This document shows positions 14,225 through 22,597 of a DNA stretch of 27,989 nucleotides, in pieces. Position 1 is the stretch's first letter. Each line of letters opens with the position of its first letter. A model generated the notes under the pieces. The model did not search any database, was not told the origin of the DNA, and worked only from the letters and a program-made list of their open reading frames with translations. Source of the DNA: Chloroflexota bacterium (lineage in GTDB: Bacteria; Chloroflexota; Dormibacteria; Dormibacterales; Dormibacteraceae); NCBI GenBank assembly GCA_005880175.1, contig VBJR01000161.1:1-27989 (forward strand). Reading direction: 5' to 3'. The translations under genes were made by a program, and so were the position numbers.

Positions 14225-15022
14225 TCAGGCCTTCAGCTCCTCCAGGAGTGCCTGGCTGTAGGTCACCCGGCCGGTCAGGGTTCGCGGGTCTCCCGTGCAG
14301 AGGGCGAACGCGGCGTCGGCCATGACCTCCACCGGCTCGGCCTGGTCCTCCTGGCCGGGCGGGATCAGGCGGTGGACCACCACGCCGGGCGTCGCGACCA
14401 CGCGGGCCGGGGACAGGGCGTTGACCGCGATGCCGGCGTCGTACACCTCGGCGGCGAGGCCGGTCGAGAACCGCTCGATCGCGGCCTTGCACATGCCGTA
14501 GACGGTGCCGCCCCGGCCCGCCCGCGGTCCGTAGGGCGGCCCCTGCGGATGCCGGGCGGCGCCGGACGAGATGTTGAGGATCCAGCCCCTGCCGCGCTCG
14601 CGCATGCCTGGCAGCACGAGCTGCGCCAGCTCGAACGGCGCCCGCACCTGCACCTCGAACATCACCTCGAACCGCCGCAGTGGGAAGTCCGCGACCGGCA
14701 CGAACCACGTCACCGCCGCGTTGTTGACCAGCACGTCCACGGGTCCCAGCTCGGCCTCGGCGGTCTCGACCAGGCGCCGCCGGTCGGCGGCCGAGGCCAG
14801 GTCCGCGCGGATGGCCACGGCCCGGCCGCCGGCCGCGCTGATCGCGCCCGCCGTCTCGTGGATCGTGCCCGGGAGCCGGTCGTCCGACTCGACCTCGGTC
14901 CGCGCGGACACGGCCACGGCCGCCCCCGCTGCGGCGAACCGCATGGCGATCGCGGCCCCGATGCCGCGGCTGGCGCCCGTGACGATTGCGACGCGGCCTT
15001 CCATCTCTCTTCCGGTGCTCAC
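14225..15022 (-). CDS. Short-chain dehydrogenase/reductase
   Basis: A 265-residue classical SDR. TGASRGIG (residues 15-22) binds the dinucleotide, VDVLVNNAA stabilises the fold, ILNISSG holds the catalytic Ser, and YGMCK (Tyr175, Lys179) is the active site. A short insertion (TEVESDDRLPGTIHETAGAIS) after the first Asp-like position is typical of SDRs with longer helix 2. An Arg (SARTEV) follows beta 2, which favours NADP. The GTG 15022 start has a TATATC -10-like hexamer seven bases upstream (plus 15030-15035). An ATG six codons in is the alternative. The stop lies four bases before the start of the minus gene downstream. The substrate is unknown. It diverges from the lipoprotein gene. Confidence 0.9.
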   Translation of the reverse strand: MSTGREMEGRVAIVTGASRGIGAAIAMRFAAAGAAVAVSARTEVESDDRLPGTIHETAGAISAAGGRAVAIRADLASAADRRRLVETAEAELGPVDVLVNNAAVTWFVPVADFPLRRFEVMFEVQVRAPFELAQLVLPGMRERGRGWILNISSGAARHPQGPPYGPRAGRGGTVYGMCKAAIERFSTGLAAEVYDAGIAVNALSPARVVATPGVVVHRLIPPGQEDQAEPVEVMADAAFALCTGDPRTLTGRVTYSQALLEELKA

Positions 15023-15029
15023 GAGCAGC

Positions 15030-15035
15030 GATATA
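15030..15035 (-). promoter_or_regulatory. -10-like element of the SDR gene
   Basis: TATATC on the minus strand, seven bases before GTG 15022. A CTTGACG box lies next to it on the same strand at plus 15039-15045. Confidence 0.4.
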
Positions 15036-15069
15036 GCACGTCAAGGGGTGGCCGCTCTGCGATGCTGGA

Positions 15070-16092
15070 ATGGTGCGACGCCTGACGGCTTTCGTCGGCC
15101 CGGCGCTGGCGGTCCTCCTGACCGCGTGCGCGGCGGCCGGCGCGGCCCCGGGCCCGAGCGTCGCCGCCGCCGTGCCGGGCTACCGGACCGTGGCCGACCT
15201 GCCGCTGCCCGGCGGCGCCTCCCGCTGGTCCTACCAGGTGTTCGACCCGCGCACGAGCCGGCTGTACCTGGCCCACCAGGGCGGGAGCGAGGTGGTGGTC
15301 GTGGACACCCAGCAGCAGCGCGTGGTGGCCACCGTGCCGGGGATCGAGTCGGTGCACGGCCTGGCGCTGGCGTCTTCCATCGGCCGCCTGTACGCCGGCG
15401 CCCAGGCGCGCGGCGAGGTGGCGGTGATCGACCTGGCCAGCGCCCGGGTCGTGGCCCGGGTGCCGACCGGCTCCGGGCCCGACGGCGTGGCGTACGCCGC
15501 CTCGGCCGGCCGCCTGTTCGTCGCCGACGGCACGGGCGCGGCGGAGACGGTGGTGGACGTGCGGAGCAACCGGGCGATGGCGCGGGTGGATGTCGGCGAC
15601 GGCCCGAGCGACACCGAGGTGGATCCCGCGTCGGGCCGGGTGCTGGTCCCGGTCGCCGGCGGGCGCGCGCTGGTCGCGATCGACGCGACCTCCCTGGCCG
15701 TCGTGGCGCGCTACCCGCTGCCCGGCTGCGACGACGCTGACGGCGTGCAGGTGGACGTCTCCAGCCTGGACCGCGCGTTCGTGAGCTGCGGCGGGAACGC
15801 CCGCCTGCAGGGGATCGACCTGGGCACGGGCGCCATGGACCCGCCGATCGAGGTGGGCACGGGGCCCGACCTGCTGGGCATCGACCTGGCGCTGCACCGG
15901 CTGTACGTGGCGTCGGAGAGCGGCGTCCTCACGGTCGTGGACACGGCCGGCGCGGAGCCCGCCGTGCTGACCCGCGGCTTCGCCGGGCCCGACGCGCACT
16001 CGGTCGCGATCGACCCCAACACCCACCTGGTCTACCTGCCCCTGGCCAGCGCCGGCGGCCGGTCGGTGCTCCGGGTGCTCGCCCCGCTCTAG
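15070..16092 (+). CDS. Beta-propeller (YVTN-type) lipoprotein
   Basis: A 340-residue exported protein. The N-terminus has a hydrophobic signal sequence ending in the lipobox LLTACA (cleavage before Cys20), so the protein is anchored to the membrane outside the cell. The rest consists of repeated four-strand blades with the pattern SRLYLAHQGGSEVVVVDTQQQRVVATVP, GRLYAGAQARGEVAVIDLASARVV, GRLFVADGTGAAETVVDVRSNR and similar, as in YVTN/NHL six- to seven-blade propellers. Such proteins bind or display ligands. It could be part of a cell-surface or redox system; nothing nearby decides this. ATG 15070 is used; GTG 15073 lies six bases after a weak -10-like GATGCT. It converges with the HAD gene. Confidence 0.8.
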   Translation: MVRRLTAFVGPALAVLLTACAAAGAAPGPSVAAAVPGYRTVADLPLPGGASRWSYQVFDPRTSRLYLAHQGGSEVVVVDTQQQRVVATVPGIESVHGLALASSIGRLYAGAQARGEVAVIDLASARVVARVPTGSGPDGVAYAASAGRLFVADGTGAAETVVDVRSNRAMARVDVGDGPSDTEVDPASGRVLVPVAGGRALVAIDATSLAVVARYPLPGCDDADGVQVDVSSLDRAFVSCGGNARLQGIDLGTGAMDPPIEVGTGPDLLGIDLALHRLYVASESGVLTVVDTAGAEPAVLTRGFAGPDAHSVAIDPNTHLVYLPLASAGGRSVLRVLAPL

Positions 16093-16105
16093 CCGCGGCG
16101 CCGGG

Positions 16106-16798
16106 TCAGCCGGCCTGGCGGCGGCGCATCTCGGCCAGCTCGTGCATCCGGCCCGGCAGCTCGGCCAGGGAGCCCAGCCGCAGGGTGGCAAGGTCGGCCT
16201 CCGGCCACCCGGCCTGCACCACGCCCCAGGGCCCGCGCCGGACGTGCACCGCCGCCATGCCGGCGCGGACGGCCGGCACCACGTCGTTGTCCACCCGGTC
16301 CCCGACGTACGCGATCGACGAGGCGGGCAGGCCGCTGATGTCCAGGATGCGGTCGAAGAACGCCGGGTCGGGCTTGCTCACCCCCTCGACGTCCGAGATC
16401 AGCAGCCACTCGAACGGGAGGCCGCTGCTGCGCACGACGGCGTCCGCGAGCGCCGGCTGGTTGGCGGCGATGCCGACCCGGTACCCGAGCTCGCGGACGG
16501 CGAGCATGCACGGCAGCGCGTCGGGGTACAGATGCTCCACCGAGAACACCTGGGCGCCGCCCCGGCGCCGGACCGCGTCGGCGACGTCGAGGTCGGGCCT
16601 GACCATCCGCAGGACCTCGCGCAGCACCGGCCGGTCGGGGTGGGGCGAGGCCAGCCCGGTCCTCCGGGCCAGCACCGCGCCGATCGCGGCGAAGAACGTG
16701 AGGCGGGGCACGCCGACCGAGTCCGCCCATCCCCCCATCAGCTCCGTCTCGTCCACCAGCGTCTCGCCGACGTCGAAGAAGACGGCCGCCAGCGCCAT
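16106..16798 (-). CDS. HAD-superfamily hydrolase
   Basis: A 230-residue HAD protein with a class-1 cap. FFDVGETLVDE is motif I, with nucleophile Asp and Gly at the D+2 position, as in many phosphatase-like HADs lacking the general acid Asp. AANQP is near motif II. SKPDPAFF is motif III (Lys) and YVGDRVDNDV is motif IV. ATG 16798 was chosen because TAGGGT lies six bases upstream on the minus strand; a GTG two codons earlier is the alternative. The gene converges with the lipoprotein gene, 13 bases away. Its function (phosphatase, dehalogenase-like) is not determined. Confidence 0.88.
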   Translation of the reverse strand: MALAAVFFDVGETLVDETELMGGWADSVGVPRLTFFAAIGAVLARRTGLASPHPDRPVLREVLRMVRPDLDVADAVRRRGGAQVFSVEHLYPDALPCMLAVRELGYRVGIAANQPALADAVVRSSGLPFEWLLISDVEGVSKPDPAFFDRILDISGLPASSIAYVGDRVDNDVVPAVRAGMAAVHVRRGPWGVVQAGWPEADLATLRLGSLAELPGRMHELAEMRRRQAG

Positions 16799-16804
16799 GG
16801 TCAC

Positions 16805-16825
16805 ACCCTAGCCGAACGCGGCTAG
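16805..16825. promoter_or_regulatory. HAD -10 element embedded in a hairpin
   Basis: On the minus strand TAGGGT (plus 16805-16810) is the leaderless -10 of the HAD gene. A perfect seven-base hairpin, CTAGCCG (16808-16814) / CGGCTAG (16819-16825), includes the CopC-CopD stop codon and may terminate that transcript. Confidence 0.5.
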
Positions 16826-18858
16826 CCGGTGGGCGGGACGATGGTCAGGGGAGCGTCGAAGTCGTAGTAGCGGTGCGTCATGAAGTGGGCCTGGGCGCGC
16901 ATGGATGCCTGCTCGACCAGCCCCTGACCGTCCACCGACAGCTGGAACCAGACCGGCACGCCGTCCAGGGACTCGTAGAACGACACGACCTGGAGCGCCC
17001 CGGCGGCCCCGGCGTCGAGCGCGCGCACCGCCACGGGCGCGGCGCCGTCCCAGATGAACGTGGGGACCTGGACGGCCGGCATGGTCACGGACTGCCACGG
17101 CCCGGTCGGGCCGTCCCGCGAGAACTGCCGCTGGCCGACGATCACGCTCTGGCCGCCGCCCCGGACCTGGTACTCGAGGCGGTCCGGGGCCTGGAACGCG
17201 TACTGGACGAACAGCGGCACCTTCGCCGGGCGGAGCGTCTCGTCGAGCCGGTACGTGCGCAGCGCGTGCATCGCCTGCTGGGCGCGGTCGACCACGCCCC
17301 GCGCGTTCGGGGCGGGCAGCGCGGGCACGCGGAACGACGCGGTGCCGGCGCCCGCGACACCGACCGTCAGCGACTCGCCGCCGCGCAGGTCCACGCCGGC
17401 CGCCCGGCACGCGGGCCCGCAGCGGCGGACCGTCTCCTGGTGGCCCGCCGCGGTCACCGTCACCGCGAGCCGGGAGGCGGCCGGCTCACCGCCGATCGGC
17501 AGGACGTACAGCCAGGCGGTGTTCGGGCCCGGCCGCCCCGGCCGCAGGGTCAGGCCGACGAGCACGTCGCCGACGCTCGACGCCATCGTGAGGTCGGCGT
17601 CCGTGGGCAGCGCGAGCGCGGCCTCGGGTCCCGCCTGCGCCGCCTGGGCCTCCTGGAAGCGGGCCGGAGGCAGCGGGAACGCGGCCAGCAGCGCCGAGGC
17701 CGCGACCACGACCAGCGCGAGGCCGGCCTCCACGCGGGGGGCGGGGAACAGGCGGCGCCAGGCCAGCACCGACAGCGGCACCATCAGCAGCACGGCCAGG
17801 GCCTTGAGGCTCAGCACCTGCCCGTACGCGGTCGCGACCAGGTCGCCGAGGCCGCTCAGCTCCTCGGCGCCCTGGAGCACGCCCGTCGCCGCCGTGACCG
17901 CGAAGGCGGCGAGCGCCACCGGCGAGAACCGGACGAGCAGGCGCCGGCCCTCGCGGCCGCGCCAGCCCCCGGGCGGCCGCTGCGCGGCGAGCGCCAGGAT
18001 GCCGCCGGCCCACAGTCCGGCGGAGGCGAGGTGCAGGACCGTGACCGCCACGCCCAGGGCGGGCGGCTGCACGGCCGCCGCGTGGCCGGCCGCCGCCAGG
18101 GCGACGAGCGCCGCCGCCAGCGGGAGCACGGCCAGCCGGGGCCAGCGCAGCGCGACGAGGACGGCCGCGGCCTCGGCCGCGACCCGGCCCAGCCGCGACC
18201 AGCCCGCCGGACCCGAGCCGAGGTAGGCGGACACGCCGTCGAGCGAGGGGCCGCCGGCGGCCAGCAGCGCCTCGCCCAGGACGACGGCCAGGCCGGCCGC
18301 GGCCGTCCCGGCCAGGGCCAGCGGGACGGCGCCCCGGACCCAGTCCAGCCGCGGCGTCAGCGTGGCCAGGTGGAGCACCAGCAGCAGGCCGACGGCCAGC
18401 AGCAGGCCCGCGTACTCCAGGCCGCGGAGCGCCGCCAGCGCCAGGTCGCCGGTGCCCGGCAGCGGCGCGTCCACGGCTCCGGCGCCCGGCGACACGCCAA
18501 CCCCGAACCGGAAGCCGCCGCTCAGCGTGTGGCCATCCACCGCGCTGACCGACGTCCAGCTCACCTGGTAGATGCCGGGCAGGTTGGACGTCACCGGCAC
18601 CCGGACCTCCTGCTCGGACACCGACCCCTGGTCGAACCGCTGCCCGTTCGGCGCCACGACCGACGCCCGCGAGAGCCGGATGTCCAGCGGCTGCGAGAAC
18701 GTCAGCACCACCACGCCGGGGGCCGTTCGCAGCTCCTCGCCCGCCCGCGGGGTGGACGACAGCACGGTGGCGTGCGCGCCGGCCGGCCGCGGGGCCAGGC
18801 CGAGGAAGAGGGCCACGCCCACCGCGAGCAGCAGCGGCAGCGGCCGGCGGCCCATCAC
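16822..18858 (-). CDS. CopC-CopD fusion with a C-terminal LolA/LppX-like domain
   Basis: A 678-residue membrane protein. Residues 1-28 form a signal peptide; the mature N-terminus is HATVLSSTPRAGEEL, where the first His is the usual CopC copper ligand, and DGHTLSGGFRF supplies the second His. This CopC domain ends near residue 125. Residues about 138-395 hold eight or so transmembrane helices of the CopD type. A loop-rich extracytoplasmic part follows, and the last about 150 residues (VVDRAQQAMHALRTYRLDETL... TFIWDGAAPVAVRAL) resemble LolA/LprG-like half-barrels. The family moves copper across the membrane. GTG 18858 was chosen because TATGTT lies six bases upstream. The three-part fusion is rare in my knowledge. 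Confidence 0.85.
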   Translation of the reverse strand: MMGRRPLPLLLAVGVALFLGLAPRPAGAHATVLSSTPRAGEELRTAPGVVVLTFSQPLDIRLSRASVVAPNGQRFDQGSVSEQEVRVPVTSNLPGIYQVSWTSVSAVDGHTLSGGFRFGVGVSPGAGAVDAPLPGTGDLALAALRGLEYAGLLLAVGLLLVLHLATLTPRLDWVRGAVPLALAGTAAAGLAVVLGEALLAAGGPSLDGVSAYLGSGPAGWSRLGRVAAEAAAVLVALRWPRLAVLPLAAALVALAAAGHAAAVQPPALGVAVTVLHLASAGLWAGGILALAAQRPPGGWRGREGRRLLVRFSPVALAAFAVTAATGVLQGAEELSGLGDLVATAYGQVLSLKALAVLLMVPLSVLAWRRLFPAPRVEAGLALVVVAASALLAAFPLPPARFQEAQAAQAGPEAALALPTDADLTMASSVGDVLVGLTLRPGRPGPNTAWLYVLPIGGEPAASRLAVTVTAAGHQETVRRCGPACRAAGVDLRGGESLTVGVAGAGTASFRVPALPAPNARGVVDRAQQAMHALRTYRLDETLRPAKVPLFVQYAFQAPDRLEYQVRGGGQSVIVGQRQFSRDGPTGPWQSVTMPAVQVPTFIWDGAAPVAVRALDAGAAGALQVVSFYESLDGVPVWFQLSVDGQGLVEQASMRAQAHFMTHRYYDFDAPLTIVPPTG

Positions 18859-18864
18859 GCCTCG

Positions 18865-18870
18865 AACATA
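18865..18870 (-). promoter_or_regulatory. -10 element of the CopC-CopD fusion gene
   Basis: TATGTT on the minus strand, six bases before GTG 18858. The acyl-CoA ligase gene ends at 18907, so the fusion gene has its own promoter. Confidence 0.5.
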
Positions 18871-18906
18871 CGGCGCCCGGTTACGACGGCGCGGTCGCCG
18901 CCGGCC

Positions 18907-20766
18907 TCAGGCGTACATCGCCTCGATCTCGGCGGCGTAGCGGTCCACGATCACCCGGCGGCGCATCTTCAGGGTCGGCGTCAGCTCGCCCGACTCCGGC
19001 GTCCACTCGGCCGGAACGATCGTGAAACGCTTGACCTGCTCCACGCGCGCCAGGTGCTCGTTGGCGGCGGCCACGGCCCGCTCCACCTCCGCCAGCACCT
19101 CGGGATGCGCGGCCAGGTCCGCCGCGGACCCCGCATCGAGGCCCCGCCGTTTCGCCCACACCGGCGCCATCTCCGCGTCCAGCACCAGCAGCGCCGTGAC
19201 GTAGGAGCGGCGGTCGCCGATGGCGCACGCCTGGCCGATCAGCGGGTGCTGGAGCAGCATGTGCTCGACGTTGGCCGGCGAGATGTTCTTGCCGCCGGCC
19301 GTGATGATGAGCTCCTTCTTGCGATCGACGATCTTCACGTAGCCGTCGGCGTCCATCGTCCCGATGTCGCCGGTGTGCATCCAGCCGTCCGCGTCGATGG
19401 CCTCGGCCGTCTTCTGTGGGTCCTTGTAGTAGCCCGCCATCACGATGGGGCCGCGCACGAGGACCTCGCCGTCGTCCGCGATCCGGACCTCGATGCCGGG
19501 GTACGCGTAGCCGACCGTGCCGTTGCGGACCCGGTCCATCGACGTGATCGTGGCCGCGCACGTCAGCTCGGTCATCCCCCAGCCCTCGGTCATCGAGAGG
19601 CCGAGCGCCTGGAAGAACTCGATGATCGCCGGGTCCAGCGGCGCCGCGCCGGTCACCGCCTGCTCGCACTCGTCCAGGCCGACCCGGGCGAGGAGGGCCC
19701 TGGCCACCGGCAGCGCGCGTTCGGCGCCGGCGGCCAGCTCGGCCGGCGGCTCCCGGCCCTCCTGGCGCAGCCGCACCGCCTGGCGGCGCACGGCGATGGC
19801 CGTCTCGACGGCCTGCCGGCGGGCGGCGTCGGGGTCGGCCGCGATCGCGGCGGTCAGGCCCGCGTGGAGCTTCTCCCAGATGCGGGGAACGCCCACCAGC
19901 ACGGTCGGGTGGACCTCCAGGGCGTACTCGAACAGCTTCGTGGGGTCGGGGCAGAAGTGGATCGTGCCGCCGTTGAGCAGGCCGAGCCAGTGGTCCACGG
20001 TCCGGCCGGTGGCGTGGGCCAGCGGCAGGTAGGAGATCAGGCGGCCGGTCTCGCCCTCCGGAGGCAGCACCCGGTTGTTGGCCGAGCCCAGCCAGAGCAC
20101 GTTGCGCTGCGGGATCATCACGCCCTTGGGCGGCCCGGTCGTGCCCGACGTGTAGATCAGCGTCGCCAGGTCGTCCGGCGTCACCTGCCGCCACGAGTCC
20201 TCGAACGCGCCCGGCCGGCGCTCGGCCTCGGCCCGCCCGGCCGCGCGCACCGCCTCCCACGTGGTGAGCCACTCCTCGCCGGGCCCGGGCTCGCCCTCGA
20301 GCAGGATCACGCGGCGCAGGTGGGGGAGCTGGTCGCGCACCGCCTCCAGCTTCGCCAGGAAGCCGCGGTCCTCGACCACCGCCATCGTGGCCTCGCAGTG
20401 GTTGGCGATGTACGCCGCCTGCACCGGGGCCAGCGTGTTGTACAGCGAGACCGGGCAGCCGCGGGCGTGGAGCGCGGCCAGGTCCGCGATCTGGGGCTCG
20501 GGCCGGTTGCGCGACCACAGGAGCAGGAACTGGCCGGGGCCGAACCCCAGCGAGCCCAGGCCGAGCGCGACCTCGGCCACCGCCTCGCGGTACTGGCGCC
20601 ACGTCAGCGCCTGCCAGCCGTCGGCGGTGCGCCACTTCAGCGCCACGGCGTCACCGAGCCGCGCCACCGTGTCGGCGAACGCGCTGGGCAGGGTGCGCCC
20701 GTCTACCTCGGCGTCGATCGCGGCGCGGTCCGCGGCGACCTCAGCGGTGATGTCCAGCTGCTGCAT
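18907..20766 (-). CDS. Long-chain acyl-CoA synthetase (AMP-forming)
   Basis: A 619-residue adenylate-forming enzyme of the FadD15/long-chain type. LIYTSGTTGPPKGVM is the P-loop (A3), SMTEGWGMTEL is A5, DGWMHTGDIGTMDADGYVKI holds the conserved Asp (A7), and VDRKKELIITAGGKNISPANVE is the hinge (A8), followed by a C-terminal domain with TLKMRRRVIVDRY. The catalytic Lys lies in that tail. It activates fatty acids for lipid synthesis or beta-oxidation. The start ATG is supported by GAGAGGAG five bases upstream. An open frame continues 257 codons further upstream but is a GC artefact. A disrupted membrane gene lies upstream on the same strand. Confidence 0.93.
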   Translation of the reverse strand: MQQLDITAEVAADRAAIDAEVDGRTLPSAFADTVARLGDAVALKWRTADGWQALTWRQYREAVAEVALGLGSLGFGPGQFLLLWSRNRPEPQIADLAALHARGCPVSLYNTLAPVQAAYIANHCEATMAVVEDRGFLAKLEAVRDQLPHLRRVILLEGEPGPGEEWLTTWEAVRAAGRAEAERRPGAFEDSWRQVTPDDLATLIYTSGTTGPPKGVMIPQRNVLWLGSANNRVLPPEGETGRLISYLPLAHATGRTVDHWLGLLNGGTIHFCPDPTKLFEYALEVHPTVLVGVPRIWEKLHAGLTAAIAADPDAARRQAVETAIAVRRQAVRLRQEGREPPAELAAGAERALPVARALLARVGLDECEQAVTGAAPLDPAIIEFFQALGLSMTEGWGMTELTCAATITSMDRVRNGTVGYAYPGIEVRIADDGEVLVRGPIVMAGYYKDPQKTAEAIDADGWMHTGDIGTMDADGYVKIVDRKKELIITAGGKNISPANVEHMLLQHPLIGQACAIGDRRSYVTALLVLDAEMAPVWAKRRGLDAGSAADLAAHPEVLAEVERAVAAANEHLARVEQVKRFTIVPAEWTPESGELTPTLKMRRRVIVDRYAAEIEAMYA

Positions 20767-20846
20767 GACTCCTCTCTCCAGGTTGGGGCGATCCGTCGTG
20801 AGGCCAGTCTCCGACGATCGGCCGCGGAAGTCATCCTCCCGGGCTG

Positions 20847-21745
20847 TCAATTTCGGGCGGCAGCCGCGACGCCGAACGGCCGGCGGCGGAAGACCTCCTC
20901 GCTGACCAGGAACCCGGCGAAGATCAGGAGCACGCCCAGCAGCTCGCCCAGCGCGAAGGCCCACGTGACGCCGAACCGCTCCAGCCCGCTGGTCACGCTG
21001 GGCACGAACCCGCCGAGCGCGATCAGCACCGTCGCCGGCACCCGCGAGCTCAGCCGCCCGGCGGCCAGCGCGCGCGCGGCGAGCGGCACCGACGCCACCA
21101 GGTTGACCACGACGGCCAGCACGCGGTGGAGCTGGCCCAGCACCGGGGTGCCGACGGTCCCGCGCAGCACCTTGCGCTTGGGCATGTACACGTAGACGGA
21201 GAAGACGGCGCCGAACACCAGGCACAGGGCGCCCGCGATGTTGAAGGGGCCGGTCAGGATGCGCAGGTAGCCGGGCACCGCCGTGCCCACCGGCACGTGC
21301 GTGATCGGGTCGAGCGCGTACCCGGGCGTGGCCAGCGAGGCGGTCAGCGTCAGGCCGGCGACCAGCACCGAGGCGGCGGCCAGCGCGGCCATCGCCACGT
21401 GGGCCCCCAGCTCGCGGCGGCGCGCCGTCGCCACGACGACCGCGACGCCGACCAGCGCCGACAGGCCGATGACCAGCCAGACGTTGGACCAGGCGGTCGG
21501 GTGGCCGGCCTCGATCAGGGCCAGCTGGCTGAGCCACGCGAACTGCCCGCCGAGCGCGATCGAGACGCCCGCGAAGTGCCCGAAGCCGGTGTGGCGAACT
21601 GCGTGCCCGAGCTGATGGCGTACCAGAGGAGGCCGGCGCCCCACACGAGCTGGAAGGGGCGCCGCCGCTGCCACCACTGCTCGAGCACCAGCGCGGCGAA
21701 GACCACGCTGACCAGGCACGAGGCCAGGGGCAGCACCACGTTCAT
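20847..21745 (-). pseudogene. Polytopic membrane protein gene with a frame break
   Basis: ATG 21745 starts MNVVLPLASCLVSVVFAALVLEQ..., giving 51 residues to LLWYAISSGTQFA near 21593. From there this frame is meaningless. A membrane-protein frame (shifted by one) continues as TGFGHFAGVSIALGGQFAWL to a natural stop at 20847-20849. The helices before and after are well formed, so this is one gene with a one-frame jump. Proteins I know with a similar start have about 40 further residues between these two parts, so the lesion is probably an out-of-frame deletion, not one missing base. The second part has about seven transmembrane helices. Function is unknown. The -10 CATACT (plus 21753-21758) lies seven bases upstream of the ATG. 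Confidence 0.65.
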
Positions 21746-21752
21746 GGCGACA

Positions 21753-21758
21753 AGTATG
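21753..21758 (-). promoter_or_regulatory. -10 element of the broken membrane gene
   Basis: CATACT on the minus strand, seven bases before ATG 21745. The leaderless spacing supports this start. Confidence 0.45.
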
Positions 21759-21813
21759 GTCGGAACCTGCCCGGGAGCCGGCCGAACGGACGTTTGGGTT
21801 GGGCGGGGAGATC

Positions 21814-21843
21814 TTGTGTTCGCCGGCCACCGTCTGCTACGGT
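21814..21843 (+). promoter_or_regulatory. Promoter of the lysozyme-fold gene
   Basis: TTGTGT (21814-21819), 18 bases, TACGGT (21838-21843). The predicted start is near 21850, giving an about 107-base leader. Confidence 0.45.
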
Positions 21844-21944
21844 GGCGCCCGATCGCTATCACGCGACAGCCCGAGCGGGGTCTCCGGACCGCGTTTTGCC
21901 ATCAGGTGCTCGGGTGACGCGGCCTGGGGGTAGAGCTGGGCCGC
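21826..21944 (+). promoter_or_regulatory. Structured region upstream of the lysozyme-fold gene
   Basis: Three nested or successive stems: GCCACCGT/ACGGTGGC (21826-21846, overlapping the promoter), CCCGAGC/GCTCGGG (from about 21870 to 21914) enclosing GGTC-TCCG-GACC, and GCGGCC/GGCCGC (21919-21944) ending directly at the Shine-Dalgarno AGGAGGAG (21945-21952). I see no match to the c-di-AMP (ydaO) consensus. Confidence 0.45.
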
Positions 21945-21956
21945 AGGAGGAGCGAC

Positions 21957-22556
21957 TTGGAGCAGCTGCTGCGATTCGCCATGCTGGCCGTCACGGTCGT
22001 GTTTGCCGTGGGCGTGACGGTCACATCCCGGGCCCCGCACCAGATCACGCTGTTGGGTGTGCGACCCGCGGCCAACCTGGGCCCGATGAACATGATGCCG
22101 CCGCACGCGACCATCCCGATCGAGTCGTCCGGGCGCGTCGAGGAGTGGCAGAACAGGCGCCTGCTGGCCCAGGAGGCCGCCGCGGCGGCCCAGGCGGCGG
22201 CCGCCGCGCAGGCTGCCAGGGCGAAGGCCGCGCGCACCTCCGCGTTCGCGCAGCCGGCCGCGACCTCGATCCCGAGCTACCCGGCGGGCACCGTCCAGGA
22301 CATCATCACGAAGGTGTTCACCCCGCTGGGGGCGACCGCCGTCGCGTGGGGCCTGCGGGTCGCGAAGTGCGAGTCGGGCTACAACCCGCGCGCCTACAAC
22401 GGGGCCGGGCCGTACTACGGGCTGTTCCAGTTCCTGATGTCCACGTTCAAGGCGACCCCGTACGGGGGCCAGGACATCTACGACCCGACGGCCAACGCCA
22501 GCGCGGCGGCCTACAAGTACAGCCACGGCGGCGCCGGCGCCTGGGGCTGCAAGTGA
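21957..22556 (+). CDS. Secreted lysozyme-fold (transglycosylase/Rpf-like) protein
   Basis: A 199-residue exported protein. Residues 4-23 form a hydrophobic N-terminal segment (FAMLAVTVVFAVGVTV). Residues about 62-95 are an Ala-rich, Gln-containing helix, a typical spacer across the wall. The last about 90 residues are a lysozyme-like domain: KCESGYNPRAYNGAGPYYGLFQF contains the catalytic Glu and the GLFQF strand seen in SLT and resuscitation-promoting-factor domains, and the end has a short Cys. It should cleave or remodel peptidoglycan. The start is TTG 21957, with AGGAGGAG four to five bases upstream; the neighbouring ATG has no such site. A long structured leader suggests post-transcriptional control. 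Confidence 0.85.
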   Translation: MEQLLRFAMLAVTVVFAVGVTVTSRAPHQITLLGVRPAANLGPMNMMPPHATIPIESSGRVEEWQNRRLLAQEAAAAAQAAAAAQAARAKAARTSAFAQPAATSIPSYPAGTVQDIITKVFTPLGATAVAWGLRVAKCESGYNPRAYNGAGPYYGLFQFLMSTFKATPYGGQDIYDPTANASAAAYKYSHGGAGAWGCK

Positions 22557-22559
22557 CGG

Positions 22560-22576
22560 CCCCCCTGGCGCGGGGG
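22560..22576 (+). terminator. Short GC hairpin after the lysozyme-fold gene
   Basis: Runs of C (22560-22565) and G (22572-22576) form a five-pair stem with a six-base loop just after the stop codon. There is no T-run. Confidence 0.35.
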
Positions 22577-22582
22577 ACCTCG

Positions 22583-22588
22583 TAGACT
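22583..22588 (+). promoter_or_regulatory. -10 element of the helicase gene
   Basis: TAGACT, nine bases before ATG 22598. No Shine-Dalgarno sequence is seen. Confidence 0.5.
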
Positions 22589-22597
22589 GACCGACTC

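Noticed and set aside
16873..21195. 1440-codon open frame on the plus strand
   Set aside because: It lies antisense to the well-supported CopC-CopD and acyl-CoA ligase genes and gives low-complexity Arg/Gly/Ala/His protein. GC-rich DNA lacks stop codons by chance.
21850..21956. c-di-AMP (ydaO) riboswitch before the lysozyme-fold gene
   Set aside because: The expected GGGGAACC and GTCAGCTAACC segments are absent.
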